A stretch of DNA of 56,066 nt, from the NCBI GenBank assembly GCA_031390045.1, contig JANMTB010000016.1:1-56066 (forward strand). The letters run 5' to 3'. Source of the DNA: Aalborgiella sp031390045. GTDB taxonomy: Bacteria > Pseudomonadota > Gammaproteobacteria > Burkholderiales > Burkholderiaceae_C. Position numbers and translations under genes: made by a program. The notes below the pieces were generated by a model. That model saw nothing but the letters and a program-made list of their open reading frames with translations. It made no database searches and was not told the origin of the DNA. This document shows, piece by piece, positions 24,096-32,490 of the stretch (position 1 is the first letter of the stretch; each line of letters opens with the position of its first letter).

Positions 24096-26204
24096 TTACT
24101 GAGCCTGCTCAGAACGCTCGATCAAAGCCTTCATGGACAATTTCACGCGACCTTTTTCGTCGGTTTCCATGACCTTGACTTTGACGATTTGACCTTCTTT
24201 AAGGTAATCCATCACTTTTTCAACGCGCTCGTGGGCGATTTGGCTGATGTGCAGCAAACCGTCTTTGCCTGGCAACAAGTTGATCAAAGCACCAAAATCC
24301 AAAATCTTGGTCACGGGGCCTTCGTAGATCTTGCCGATTTCGACTTCAGCGGTGATCTGCTCAATGCGGCGTTTCGCCTCTTCAGCCTTAGCACCGTCCG
24401 TCGCGGCGATGGTGATCGTGCCGTCTTCGCTGATGTTGATTTGGCAACCAGTTTCTTCCGTCAAAGCACGAATCACTGCGCCGCCCTTGCCGATCACATC
24501 ACGGATTTTTTCCGGATTGATCTTCATGGTGTACAGCTTGGGCGCAAAGCTAGACACTTCGGTCTTGGCTTCGCCCATGGCTTCTTGCATTTTGCCCAAA
24601 ATGTGGATGCGCGCTTCTTTAGCTTGTGCCAGAGCGACTTGCATGATTTCTTTGGTAATACCTTGGATTTTGATGTCCATTTGCAACGCGGTAATACCGT
24701 TGGTCGTACCTGCCACCTTGAAGTCCATGTCACCCAAATGGTCTTCGTCGCCCAAAATGTCGGTCAACACAGCAAAACGGTTGCCGTCTTTGATCAAACC
24801 CATGGCGATACCAGCCACGTGCGCTTTCAAAGGCACGCCAGCGTCCATCAACGACAAGCAGCCACCGCAGACAGACGCCATCGATGATGAGCCGTTAGAT
24901 TCGGTGATTTCAGACACCACACGCATGGTGTAGGGGAATTCTTCTTTGCTAGGTAACACAGCAATCAAAGCACGCTTAGCCAAACGGCCGTGGCCGATTT
25001 CACGGCGTTTTGGTGTACCTACACGTCCCGTTTCGCCAGTGGCGAACGGAGGCATGTTGTAGTGCAGCATGAAATTGTCTTCAAAGTCACCAGACAGCGC
25101 ATCAATACGCTGTGCATCGCGTTCTGTACCGAGAGTGGTGACGACCAACGCTTGGGTTTCACCACGGGTGAACAAAGCAGAACCGTGGGTGCGTGGCAGC
25201 ACGCTGTTGCGAATTTCAATCGCGCGGACGGTGCGGGTGTCGCGACCGTCAATACGCGGCTCGCCCGCCAAAATTTGGCTACGAACGATTTTGGCTTCAA
25301 TGTCAAACAGCATGCCTTCAACGGCGACAGCATCAAATTCAACGCCTTCAGCTTTCAAACCCTTTTTCACCCAAGTGTAGGTTTCGCGGGTTGCATGTGT
25401 ACGCGCTTGCTTGTTACGGATTTGGTAAGCTGCAACGAGTTTTTCTTCACCCAAAGCGACCACTTTTGCGATCAAAACTTCATCTTTAGCCGCTGGTTTC
25501 CAGTCCCAGACCGGTTTGCCTGCATCACGTACCAGCTCATGAATCGCGTTGATGGCGATATTACCTTGGTCATGACCAAAAACAATCGCGCCAAGCATGA
25601 TTTCTTCGCTGAGCTGTTGCGCTTCTGATTCCACCATCAACACGGCAGATTCGGTACCTGCAACGACCAAGTCCATGATGGAGCCTAAACGCGCCGTTTT
25701 ACCTGGGTTCAAGACGTATTCGCCATTAACGTAACCCACGCGAGCTGCGCCAATCGGGCCGCTGAATGGAATGCCGCTGACAGACAATGCCGCGCTAACG
25801 GCGATCAAGGCTGCAATATCAGCATCGACTTCAGGATTCAATGAGACGGTGTGAACAACCACGTGCACTTCGTTGAAGAAACCTTCTGGAAACAAGGGGC
25901 GGATTGGGCGGTCGATCAGGCGGCTGGTGAGGGTTTCAAACTCACTAGGACGGCCTTCGCGCTTGAAGAAGCTGCCTGGGATTTTGCCAGCAGCATAAGA
26001 TTTTTCAAGGTAATCAACGGTTAAAGGGAAGAAGTCTTGCCCAGCTTTGCCTTCGGTTTTACCGACGACGGTGGCCAGCACAACAGTGCCGTCCATGTCC
26101 AGCAACACAGCGCCGCTAGATTGGCGAGCAATTTCGCCGGTTTCCATAGTGACGGTGTTAGAACCCCACTGGAATGTTTTCGATACTTTTTTGAACATTG
26201 TCAT
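24096..26204 (-). CDS. pnp: Polyribonucleotide nucleotidyltransferase (PNPase)
   Basis: This 702-residue 3'-5' phosphorolytic exoribonuclease is a core part of RNA decay. It has two RNase PH domains (about 10-210 and 310-545, with RPIRPLFPEGF and SDGS-like active-site blocks around FMLHYNMPPFATGE), then a KH domain (from about 555, IRDVIGKGGAVIRAL) and an S1 domain (about 620-690). The ATG at 26204 has AGGAG upstream; length is normal. It follows rpsO, as in E. coli, with a structured gap between. Confidence 0.96.
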   Translation of the reverse strand: MTMFKKVSKTFQWGSNTVTMETGEIARQSSGAVLLDMDGTVVLATVVGKTEGKAGQDFFPLTVDYLEKSYAAGKIPGSFFKREGRPSEFETLTSRLIDRPIRPLFPEGFFNEVHVVVHTVSLNPEVDADIAALIAVSAALSVSGIPFSGPIGAARVGYVNGEYVLNPGKTARLGSIMDLVVAGTESAVLMVESEAQQLSEEIMLGAIVFGHDQGNIAINAIHELVRDAGKPVWDWKPAAKDEVLIAKVVALGEEKLVAAYQIRNKQARTHATRETYTWVKKGLKAEGVEFDAVAVEGMLFDIEAKIVRSQILAGEPRIDGRDTRTVRAIEIRNSVLPRTHGSALFTRGETQALVVTTLGTERDAQRIDALSGDFEDNFMLHYNMPPFATGETGRVGTPKRREIGHGRLAKRALIAVLPSKEEFPYTMRVVSEITESNGSSSMASVCGGCLSLMDAGVPLKAHVAGIAMGLIKDGNRFAVLTDILGDEDHLGDMDFKVAGTTNGITALQMDIKIQGITKEIMQVALAQAKEARIHILGKMQEAMGEAKTEVSSFAPKLYTMKINPEKIRDVIGKGGAVIRALTEETGCQINISEDGTITIAATDGAKAEEAKRRIEQITAEVEIGKIYEGPVTKILDFGALINLLPGKDGLLHISQIAHERVEKVMDYLKEGQIVKVKVMETDEKGRVKLSMKALIERSEQAQ

Positions 26205-26298
26205 TTTGTAGCTCCTAAATATGGTGCTTGAATGGGGTGTTGTATTTGATTTTCACCAACCAGCAAGCTACCGAAAATGCAATTCAATACGAATTGCG

Positions 26299-26327
26299 AT
26301 TATTCAGAGCAGAAACTATGAACACAA
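26299..26327 (-). promoter_or_regulatory. Weak candidate promoter for pnp
   Basis: On the - strand TTGTGT (26322-26327), 17 bases, then AATAAT (26299-26304). The -10 is good and the -35 is poor. It would give a leader of about 90 bases before pnp. Confidence 0.3.
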
Positions 26328-26348
26328 TGCCATCCCAGAAAAACACTT

Positions 26349-26386
26349 AAAAATCAACGACTTAGATTGATTAATAAGTGATTTTT
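26349..26386 (-). ncRNA. Stem-loop in the rpsO-pnp interval, possible RNase III-type site
   Basis: AAAAATCA (26349-26356) pairs with TGATTTTT (26379-26386), and an inner CTTA/TAAG extends the stem across a 4-base bulge. In E. coli a double-stranded pnp leader cut by RNase III controls pnp; this could play that part, but only position and shape support it. Confidence 0.35.
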
Positions 26387-26423
26387 TGGAATGACACAGC
26401 TCGTATTCTCTACCTTCTTCTCT

Positions 26424-26462
26424 GAAACGAAAATGCCTGAGTTAGCAGAACTGACTCAGGCA
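26424..26462 (-). terminator. rpsO: Intrinsic terminator after rpsO
   Basis: On the - strand TGCCTGAGT pairs perfectly with ACTCAGGCA (26434-26462, 11-base loop) and is followed by TTTTCGTTT. It starts about 20 bases after the rpsO stop. The U-tract is imperfect, so partial read-through to pnp is likely. Confidence 0.7.
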
Positions 26463-26482
26463 AATTTTTCATTATGCGAAAA

Positions 26483-26749
26483 TTACTTACGCAGACCCAG
26501 TTTAGCGATCAGCGCAACGTAGCGGTCATGGTCTTTACGGTTCAAATAGGCCAACAAGCTCTTACGGCTGTTAACCATGCGCAGCAAACCGCGACGACCG
26601 TGGTGGTCTTTGGCATGCAACTTGAAATGAGGGGTGAGTTCGTTGATACGAGCGGTCAACAAAGCCACTTGAACTTCGGTACTTCCCGTGTCGTTAGCGC
26701 TACGCGCATTGGCTTTAACGACTTCGGCTTTAATCGATGATGCGATCAT
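26483..26749 (-). CDS. rpsO: 30S ribosomal protein S15
   Basis: This 88-residue primary 16S rRNA-binding protein has the family's four-helix layout, with GSTEVQVALLTARI, HAKDHHGRRGLL and the RKSLLAYL helix all clear. AGGAAA precedes the ATG at 26749. In several bacteria S15 represses its own mRNA by binding the leader; here a leader of about 80 bases with strong stems lies upstream. Confidence 0.97.
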   Translation of the reverse strand: MIASSIKAEVVKANARSANDTGSTEVQVALLTARINELTPHFKLHAKDHHGRRGLLRMVNSRKSLLAYLNRKDHDRYVALIAKLGLRK

Positions 26750-26761
26750 TTTTAATTTCCT

Positions 26762-26825
26762 ATATTTAAATATTACTTGCGCTAGCCAATGGAATAGCGG
26801 CTAGCGTGTGCCGTGCAATATGCAC
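26762..26825 (-). promoter_or_regulatory. rpsO: Structured rpsO leader with three stems
   Basis: Three consecutive inverted repeats lie in the presumed 5' leader: GTGCA/TGCAC with a 3-base loop (26813-26825), CGCTAGCC/GGCTAGCG with an 11-base loop (26780-26806), and the palindrome ATATTTAAATAT (26762-26773) just before the ribosome site. S15 autoregulation is a plausible role. One stem could also serve as the end of hflC. Confidence 0.45.
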
Positions 26826-26834
26826 AGCATGTCG

Positions 26835-26840
26835 ATTATA
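26835..26840 (-). promoter_or_regulatory. rpsO: Candidate rpsO promoter -10 (TATAAT)
   Basis: A perfect TATAAT on the - strand lies between the hflC stop and rpsO, about 86 bases before the start codon. No good -35 is seen at the right spacing. Confidence 0.4.
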
Positions 26841-26852
26841 CCGCGAAAGTGA

Positions 26853-27743
26853 CTACTTTGCGCCGCCACTTCCACCATTACGCATGGCTTTGAAGAACTC
26901 GGACGAATTAGGATCAAGCACCAGAACATCGCTTTTCTTGCTGAAACTGGCTTTGTAAGCGTCCAAACTGCGGTAAAACTGGGCAAATTGTGGGTCACGG
27001 CCAAAGGATTCAGCGTAAATGGCACCTGCTTTTGCATCGCCCTCGCCCTTCACTTTTTGCGCATCACGGTAGGCTTCTGCCACCAAAATGTCACGTTGGC
27101 GGTCGGCATCAGCGCGAATCTTTTCACCTTCGGCTCCACCGGTTGAACGTAATTCGTTAGCAACTTGCTGCCGCTCAGACTTCATACGCTGGTAAACCGA
27201 ATCCGCCACCGAAGCCGGAAAGTCAACGCGTTTGATACGCACATCAACAATTTCGATACCAAAAGTCTTGGCATCGTCGACCAAACGCTGCTGCACGCCT
27301 TGCATGATTTTGTCGCGATCGGTTGATAATACGTCTTTGACAGTACGCTTGGTTACTTCAGAATTTAACGCGTCTTGCACCACAGAGGTCAAACGTTGCT
27401 CTGCCGTGGAAATATTCGCACCACCTGAGTTATTACGGATGAATTGTTTGGCATCGGCAATACGCCATTTGACCAACCAATCCACCACCAAGTTTTTCTT
27501 TTCAGCGGTTTGAATCGAGCCAGTTTCTGGGCTGTCCAAGGTCAAAATGCGTCTATCCAAAAACACCACATTTTGAAAAGGTTGTGGCAATTTAAAGCGC
27601 AAACCTGGTTCGGTGATCACTTCCTTGATCTGCCCAAACGAATACAACACGCCAAACTGACGCTGGTCAACCACAAAGAGGGTTGATGCGAGCACTGCAA
27701 TACCAATCAGCAGCGATGAAATGATAAGTCCAATTTTGTTCAT
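26853..27743 (-). CDS. hflC: FtsH-modulator protease accessory protein HflC
   Basis: This 296-residue inner-membrane protein has one N-terminal membrane helix (about 5-24) and a periplasmic SPFH/band-7 domain (about 20-200), followed by a helical tail with ADADRQRDILVAEAYRDAQK. With HflK it forms a cage around the FtsH protease and tempers degradation of membrane proteins. It starts 38 bases after hflK. The next gene is rpsO rather than the hisZ and purA genes I recall in many relatives. Confidence 0.95.
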   Translation of the reverse strand: MNKIGLIISSLLIGIAVLASTLFVVDQRQFGVLYSFGQIKEVITEPGLRFKLPQPFQNVVFLDRRILTLDSPETGSIQTAEKKNLVVDWLVKWRIADAKQFIRNNSGGANISTAEQRLTSVVQDALNSEVTKRTVKDVLSTDRDKIMQGVQQRLVDDAKTFGIEIVDVRIKRVDFPASVADSVYQRMKSERQQVANELRSTGGAEGEKIRADADRQRDILVAEAYRDAQKVKGEGDAKAGAIYAESFGRDPQFAQFYRSLDAYKASFSKKSDVLVLDPNSSEFFKAMRNGGSGGAK

Positions 27744-27781
27744 ATTTTTTTATCCAGTCGATCTTTCAATCGGTATTTCAA

Positions 27782-29200
27782 TCAACGACTATCACGTTCA
27801 CGTGAGCGGCTAGCGTCGCGTGAGCGGGCATCAATCGTGGCTGTAGGCGCGGGCGCTGCAGCTGGCGTGCTGGTGTTGGGTAAAACAGTGATCTCAGCGC
27901 TCGGGTTGCTGGCCATTTGCATGACTTTGTCGAGCGGTAAATACAGCATATTATTGCCTTGCTTGGAGTCAACCACCACCTTCGTCACACTGCTGTAGAT
28001 GGATTGCATGGCGTCCAAATACAAGCGGTCGCGTGTTACTTGCGGGGCTTTTTGGTATTCAATTTGAATCGATTTAAATCGATCGCCATCGCCCTCAGCG
28101 CGGGCAATCACATTCGCTTTGTAGCCGTCGGCTTCTTCTTTCAAACGTGCAGCCGTACCCTTGGCGCGAGGAACCACGTCGTTGGCATAAGCTTGACCTT
28201 CGTTCTTCAAACGGTCGCGGTCTTGTCCTGCTTTCAAAGCATCATCAAAAGCCGCCTGCACTTGTTCAGGTGGTTGAACGTTCTGAATATTCACAGTTTG
28301 GATTTGAATACCGCTTTTGTAGCGATCAAGCTGCGCTTGCACGCTTTTAACGACGTCACGTTGAATGGTTTCGCGGTCTTTACTCAACACCGAATCCATG
28401 TTGCCACGGCCTACCACTTCACGGATGGCAGACTCAGCAGCTTTACTGACTGCATCGTCAGGGTTGCGGTTTTGAAAGAGATAATCTGCCGCGCTTTTCA
28501 AGCGGTATTGGATGGTGAATTTGATGTCAACAATGTTTTCATCTTGCGTCAACATCGACGAGTCTTTCAGTCCTGTCGCTTGCCCCGTAGAACCACGGCC
28601 AATTTCGATGGAGCGCAGCTGCGTCAAGGCCACCGTCTCATGGCGTTCAATGGGGTATGGCATGCGCCAGTTAAAACCCGCTTCGCGCGTGCCTTTAAGT
28701 TCACCGAAACGCGTGATCACCGCTTGCTGACCCTCTTGCACGATGAAGAAACCAGTACCCAACCAAATCAAAGCCAACACTGCTGCAATCAAACCAGCTC
28801 CAATGCCAGCGCTTTTCATGTCGGGCTGAAAGCCGCCTAGGTTGTTGCCGTTGTTATCACCGCCACCTTGGTTGTTATTGTTTTGCGGGCGACCTTTGTT
28901 TTTGCCGCCTAGCAAGCCATTCAACTTTTTATTGAAATCGCGCCACAGTTCGTCCAAGTCAGGTGGACCGCCGTTTGGCTTGTTGCCACCGCCGTTGTTA
29001 CCACCATTACCAGAATTACCGCGTGGCGCTTGATTCTCTGATTGTGGTGAGGACGGTGGCAGGTCTGCACCATCGCCCGTCGGTTTTTCACCACCTTCAC
29101 GACCCCACTTTGAATCGTTCAAGTTAAACATGCCTTGCATTGCTAATTTCAGGCGTTGCGGCAAACCCACCACATTAAATGCTCTTACATTAATAGTCAT
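27782..29200 (-). CDS. hflK: FtsH-modulator protease accessory protein HflK
   Basis: This 472-residue partner of HflC has a Gly/Asn/Pro-rich cytoplasmic N-terminus (about 35-125) with the conserved LNDSKWGR block near residue 27, a membrane helix at about 131-153, and an SPFH domain. The tail ends in a basic/acidic Arg-Ser-Asp repeat. The start at 29200 has only a weak GAGAA ribosome site; a later ATG (Met21 or Met24) is possible. The gene is transcribed with hflC and hflX. Confidence 0.93.
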   Translation of the reverse strand: MTINVRAFNVVGLPQRLKLAMQGMFNLNDSKWGREGGEKPTGDGADLPPSSPQSENQAPRGNSGNGGNNGGGNKPNGGPPDLDELWRDFNKKLNGLLGGKNKGRPQNNNNQGGGDNNGNNLGGFQPDMKSAGIGAGLIAAVLALIWLGTGFFIVQEGQQAVITRFGELKGTREAGFNWRMPYPIERHETVALTQLRSIEIGRGSTGQATGLKDSSMLTQDENIVDIKFTIQYRLKSAADYLFQNRNPDDAVSKAAESAIREVVGRGNMDSVLSKDRETIQRDVVKSVQAQLDRYKSGIQIQTVNIQNVQPPEQVQAAFDDALKAGQDRDRLKNEGQAYANDVVPRAKGTAARLKEEADGYKANVIARAEGDGDRFKSIQIEYQKAPQVTRDRLYLDAMQSIYSSVTKVVVDSKQGNNMLYLPLDKVMQMASNPSAEITVLPNTSTPAAAPAPTATIDARSRDASRSRERDSR

Positions 29201-29221
29201 AGCTTTTCTCAGGTTCCCAGA

Positions 29222-29250
29222 TTTTCGAATTTTCGAATTTTCTCGAATTT
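29222..29250. repeat. Short tandem TTTTCGAA-type repeat
   Basis: Three imperfect units of TTTTCGAA lie in the 67-base hflX-hflK gap. The purpose is unknown and it may be simple low-complexity DNA. Confidence 0.5.
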
Positions 29251-29267
29251 TTAAAATATTAATCTAC

Positions 29268-30443
29268 TTAATTATCTACAGATACAAACCTTGGATCATA
29301 TTCTGAATTATGACCCGCACCCAGTGCTGCTTGTACAGTTTTTGCCAAATGTTCTCGCAGCGAGGGCAAACCCTCACCCGTTTTGGCGCTAACGAAAATA
29401 CGCGGCGTATTCAGGCCATCAATTTCATACATATCGTTCAAATGATGCGGATGCTGCTCAATTTCAAGAGCGTCGAGTTTGTTAAATACCAAAAGCTGCG
29501 GCACAGCATCTGCACCGATTTCTTTTAAAACTCGCTGAACTTCTGCGATTTGCTCGGGAAAGTCTGGATTGGCCGCATCAACGACGTGAATCAGCAAGTC
29601 CGCATCAATCGCTTCTTGCAAGGTCGCACGAAAAGCATCGACCAAACCGTGCGGTAAATTGCGGATGAAACCAACGGTATCCGACAGTGATACGGAGCGA
29701 CCTGCACCGCCGTCAGCATTACCCAAATACAACTGCCGCGTGGTGGTATCCAATGTCGCAAACAGCTGATCTGCAGCGTAAGCGCGTGCTTTGACCAAAG
29801 CATTAAACAGGGTTGATTTCCCCGCATTGGTGTAGCCAACCAGCGAAATATTGAAGGTTTGACGTTTATCGCGCTGGCGGCGTTGGGTATTTCGCTGTTT
29901 TTTGACCTTTTCAAGGCGCTCTTTGGTGCGCTTGATAGAGTCGCCGATGATCCGCTTGTCCAACTCAATTTGCTTCTCACCCGGGCCACCGCGCATACCA
30001 ATACCGCCGCTTTGGCGCTCTAAATGAGACCAGCGACGTACTAATCGGGTGCTGACATACTGCAATTTGGCCAATTCAACCTGTAATTTGCCTTCGTGAC
30101 TGCGAGCTCGTTGGGCGAAAATTTGCAAAATCAAAAAAATACGGTCGTTGACCGGCATTTCTAATGCTTTTTCAAGGTTTCGCTGCTGAGCAGGGCTTAA
30201 AGCTTGGTCAAACAGCACCTCAGTGGCCCCCATTTGCAGTGCGAGGAGCTTGATTTCGTCGGCTTTACCTGTGCCTACGAACAATGCCGCATCAGGCGCT
30301 TTGCGCTTGCAGGTGATGCGAGCAACGGGCTGCATACCCGCCGATTCGGCGAGTAGCGCCAGCTCTTCTAATTCGCCGTCAAAATGGTCGTGGCCAAAAT
30401 CCACGCCCACCAAGATGGTCAGCGCAGCTTTAGGTTCTGACAC
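29268..30443 (-). CDS. hflX: GTPase HflX
   Basis: This 391-residue ribosome-binding GTPase splits stalled or damaged 70S ribosomes under stress. The N-terminal domain ends with the HflX signature RGGPGEKQIELD (about 151-162), a basic helix follows, and the G domain has G1 GYTNAGKST (203-211), DTVGF (G3) and NKLD (G4). The start is a GTG at 30443 (reads MSEPKAALTI). It follows hfq by 18 bases. Confidence 0.95.
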   Translation of the reverse strand: MSEPKAALTILVGVDFGHDHFDGELEELALLAESAGMQPVARITCKRKAPDAALFVGTGKADEIKLLALQMGATEVLFDQALSPAQQRNLEKALEMPVNDRIFLILQIFAQRARSHEGKLQVELAKLQYVSTRLVRRWSHLERQSGGIGMRGGPGEKQIELDKRIIGDSIKRTKERLEKVKKQRNTQRRQRDKRQTFNISLVGYTNAGKSTLFNALVKARAYAADQLFATLDTTTRQLYLGNADGGAGRSVSLSDTVGFIRNLPHGLVDAFRATLQEAIDADLLIHVVDAANPDFPEQIAEVQRVLKEIGADAVPQLLVFNKLDALEIEQHPHHLNDMYEIDGLNTPRIFVSAKTGEGLPSLREHLAKTVQAALGAGHNSEYDPRFVSVDN

Positions 30444-30461
30444 AGACTTGACTTGCCCAGC

Positions 30462-30758
30462 TTAGTTGGCAACTGAAGGCGGGGTGGACGATGTCGTCGA
30501 GCCATTAGCAGGTGCCGCGTGGCCTGCTTCATCAACAGCTGCTTGGAAGTTGACTGCACGACCAGGCACGATGGTGGAAATGGCGTGTTTGTAAACCATT
30601 TGCGTCACGGTATTGCGCAGCAAAATGACGTATTGGTCGAATGATTCGACTTGGCCTTGAAGTTTGATGCCGTTGACGAGGTAAATCGACACTGGCACGT
30701 GTTCGCGGCGGAGTTGGTTTAGGAAGGGATCTTGCAAGAGTTGGCCTTTATTGGTCAC
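30462..30758 (-). CDS. hfq: RNA chaperone Hfq
   Basis: This 98-residue Sm-like protein pairs small RNAs with mRNAs. The core GQLLQDPFLNQLRREHVPVS, then Sm2 YKHAISTIVP, is intact, and the C-terminal tail (about 75-98) is Ser/Thr/Pro-rich. I chose the GTG at 30758 because GGAG lies six bases upstream and the protein then starts at the usual place; a TTG at 30776 would add six residues. A candidate promoter lies 140 bases upstream, and hflX, hflK and hflC follow. Confidence 0.95.
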   Translation of the reverse strand: MTNKGQLLQDPFLNQLRREHVPVSIYLVNGIKLQGQVESFDQYVILLRNTVTQMVYKHAISTIVPGRAVNFQAAVDEAGHAAPANGSTTSSTPPSVAN

Positions 30759-30898
30759 GATATGCTCCGTGTTCAAACGTTGGTTTTAGAATTATTGAAA
30801 TACACAAGGGACTTAACATTAACACAGCTTCCAGTCACATTTTCTTTGATAACTGTAATAAGCTGTATGAATGCGGGGAATTAAATTAAACAACCGAT

Positions 30899-30927
30899 TT
30901 AATACTTCTTTAAGGAAATGAGGTCAA
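30899..30927 (-). promoter_or_regulatory. hfq: Candidate sigma-70 promoter for hfq
   Basis: On the - strand TTGACC (30922-30927), exactly 17 bases, then TATTAA (30899-30904). This would give a leader of about 130 bases before hfq. It lies between der and hfq, next to a palindromic repeat. Confidence 0.45.
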
Positions 30928-30967
30928 TTTAAACTATTTCAATAGGCAGTACAATTCAGTATAGTTT

Positions 30968-31015
30968 GCTCTAATTTTAATAGCAGTATATGCAATAAAT
31001 ACGACGACTATAGCC
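30968..31015 (-). repeat. Palindromic repeat, copy 5 (der to hfq gap)
   Basis: A reverse copy: on the + strand GCTCTAATTTTAATAGCAGT, then ATATGCAATAAATACGACGA and CTATAGCC. It follows the der stop by about 20 bases, in the 278-base gap that also holds the hfq promoter candidate. Confidence 0.75.
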
Positions 31016-31036
31016 GTTATTATACTTAAAATCTAG

Positions 31037-32389
31037 TTATTCTCTAACGCGGTTACTTTCTTTGCCTGCATATGGGTTGGTACTGGTTTTCATCTCAATA
31101 CGTAGCGGCGTGCCCACCAATTTAAATTCTTTGCGGAAACGACCTTCTAAAAAGCGTTTGTACGACGCGGATACGTGTTCCAGCGAATTGCCATGCACCA
31201 CAATCACAGGTGGATTCATACCGCCCTGATGTGCATAGCGCAGCTTGGGGCGGAACATACCGGCACGCTCAGGGCTTTGAAATTGGGTGGCTTCTAAAAG
31301 CAAACGCGTCAACACTGGCGTGGTCATTTTGATCGTGGCAGAGCGGTGTGCTTTAGCGATTGAACTCCAAACAGGGCCTAAACCTTGGCGTTTTTTGGCA
31401 GAAATGAAGTGTAATTCGGCGAATTTCAGGAAAGCAAGGCGCGTTTCAATGCTGCGCTGCACCAAATCGCGCTGGTACGAGTCAACAGCATCCCATTTGT
31501 TGATAGCAATCACCACCGCACGGCCGCTTTCTAAAATGTAACCAGCAATGTGGGCATCTTGGTCTGTCACTCCCTGCTCAGCGTCAATCAACAGCAAAAC
31601 GACGTTGGCGGTGGCGATGGCTTGCAGTGTTTTGACGACGGAAAACTTCTCAATCGCTTCAAAAACTTGACCTTTGCGACGCAGACCTGCTGTGTCAATC
31701 AACTCAAAAAGCTGACCATCACGCTCAAAAGGGACAGAAATAGCGTCTCGCGTAGTACCTGGCAAGTCAAAAGCCACCAAGCGTTCTTCACCCAGCCAAG
31801 TGTTAATCAACGTCGATTTGCCGACGTTGGGACGACCGGCAACTGCAAGTTTGATAGCACCTGAGTCAATCTCTTCTTCGGCTTCAGGCGCACCTACTTG
31901 TAAAGTAAGAAATGCCAAATCAACCAATTCGCGTGTCCCTTGACCGTGCGATGCGGAAATGCCATGCACTTCGCCCAAGCCTAGTTCAAAAAACTCGCCC
32001 AGTTGGTGTCCATTGGTCATGCCTTCGGCTTTGTTCGCTACCAAAATACAAGTTTTACCCAGCTTTCTCAGGTATTTAACAATGTCGTGGTCTTGTGCGC
32101 ACACGCCGTCGCGGGCATCGACCATGAAAATGACCACATCCGCCTCAGCTACAGCTTGGCGGGTTTGCTTGGCCATTTCTTTGTAAATTCCGGTTTCAGC
32201 AGTTGGCTCGAAACCGCCAGTGTCAATCACGATGTATTCGAGCTTGCCTTGCTTGCCGTTGCCGTAATGGCGATCGCGCGTTAAACCCGCAAAATCGGCG
32301 ACGATAGCATCGCGTGTTTTGGTCAGGCGATTAAACAGGGTAGATTTGCCTACATTAGGGCGGCCGACGAGGGCTAATACTGGTTTCAT
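31037..32389 (-). CDS. der: Ribosome biogenesis GTPase Der (EngA)
   Basis: This 450-residue essential GTPase in 50S subunit assembly has two G domains in tandem, each with GRPNVGKST (about 9-17 and near 187), DTGGF and DTAGL switch II motifs, and NK.. specificity motifs, followed by a KH-like C-terminal domain. The Der/bamB/yfgM/hisS/ispG order is the classic one in proteobacteria. Confidence 0.96.
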   Translation of the reverse strand: MKPVLALVGRPNVGKSTLFNRLTKTRDAIVADFAGLTRDRHYGNGKQGKLEYIVIDTGGFEPTAETGIYKEMAKQTRQAVAEADVVIFMVDARDGVCAQDHDIVKYLRKLGKTCILVANKAEGMTNGHQLGEFFELGLGEVHGISASHGQGTRELVDLAFLTLQVGAPEAEEEIDSGAIKLAVAGRPNVGKSTLINTWLGEERLVAFDLPGTTRDAISVPFERDGQLFELIDTAGLRRKGQVFEAIEKFSVVKTLQAIATANVVLLLIDAEQGVTDQDAHIAGYILESGRAVVIAINKWDAVDSYQRDLVQRSIETRLAFLKFAELHFISAKKRQGLGPVWSSIAKAHRSATIKMTTPVLTRLLLEATQFQSPERAGMFRPKLRYAHQGGMNPPVIVVHGNSLEHVSASYKRFLEGRFRKEFKLVGTPLRIEMKTSTNPYAGKESNRVRE

Positions 32390-32490
32390 GTGGTTTTTAT
32401 TATTTTTATGTCTAAAACAATGGCGGCTATTTGTAGCCTAGAGCCACTATTTTACTCTGCCCCACTTCTGAACCGCAAATCTCTGCAAGA
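32390..32490. other. bamB-der gap with small hairpin
   Basis: The 101-base gap holds a short hairpin GGCTATTTGTAGCC (32425-32438). It might end bamB transcripts on the - strand (followed by GCCATTGTTTT), but the stem is only five pairs. Nothing else is visible. Confidence 0.4.

Noticed and set aside
24189..25628. Two long open frames on the + strand (24189-24887 and 24990-25628)
   Set aside because: Both are antisense to the conserved pnp gene and show no family motifs.
27959..28840. A 293-codon open frame on the + strand
   Set aside because: It lies wholly antisense to hflK, has no ribosome site or recognisable domain, and its composition mirrors the other strand's codon pattern.
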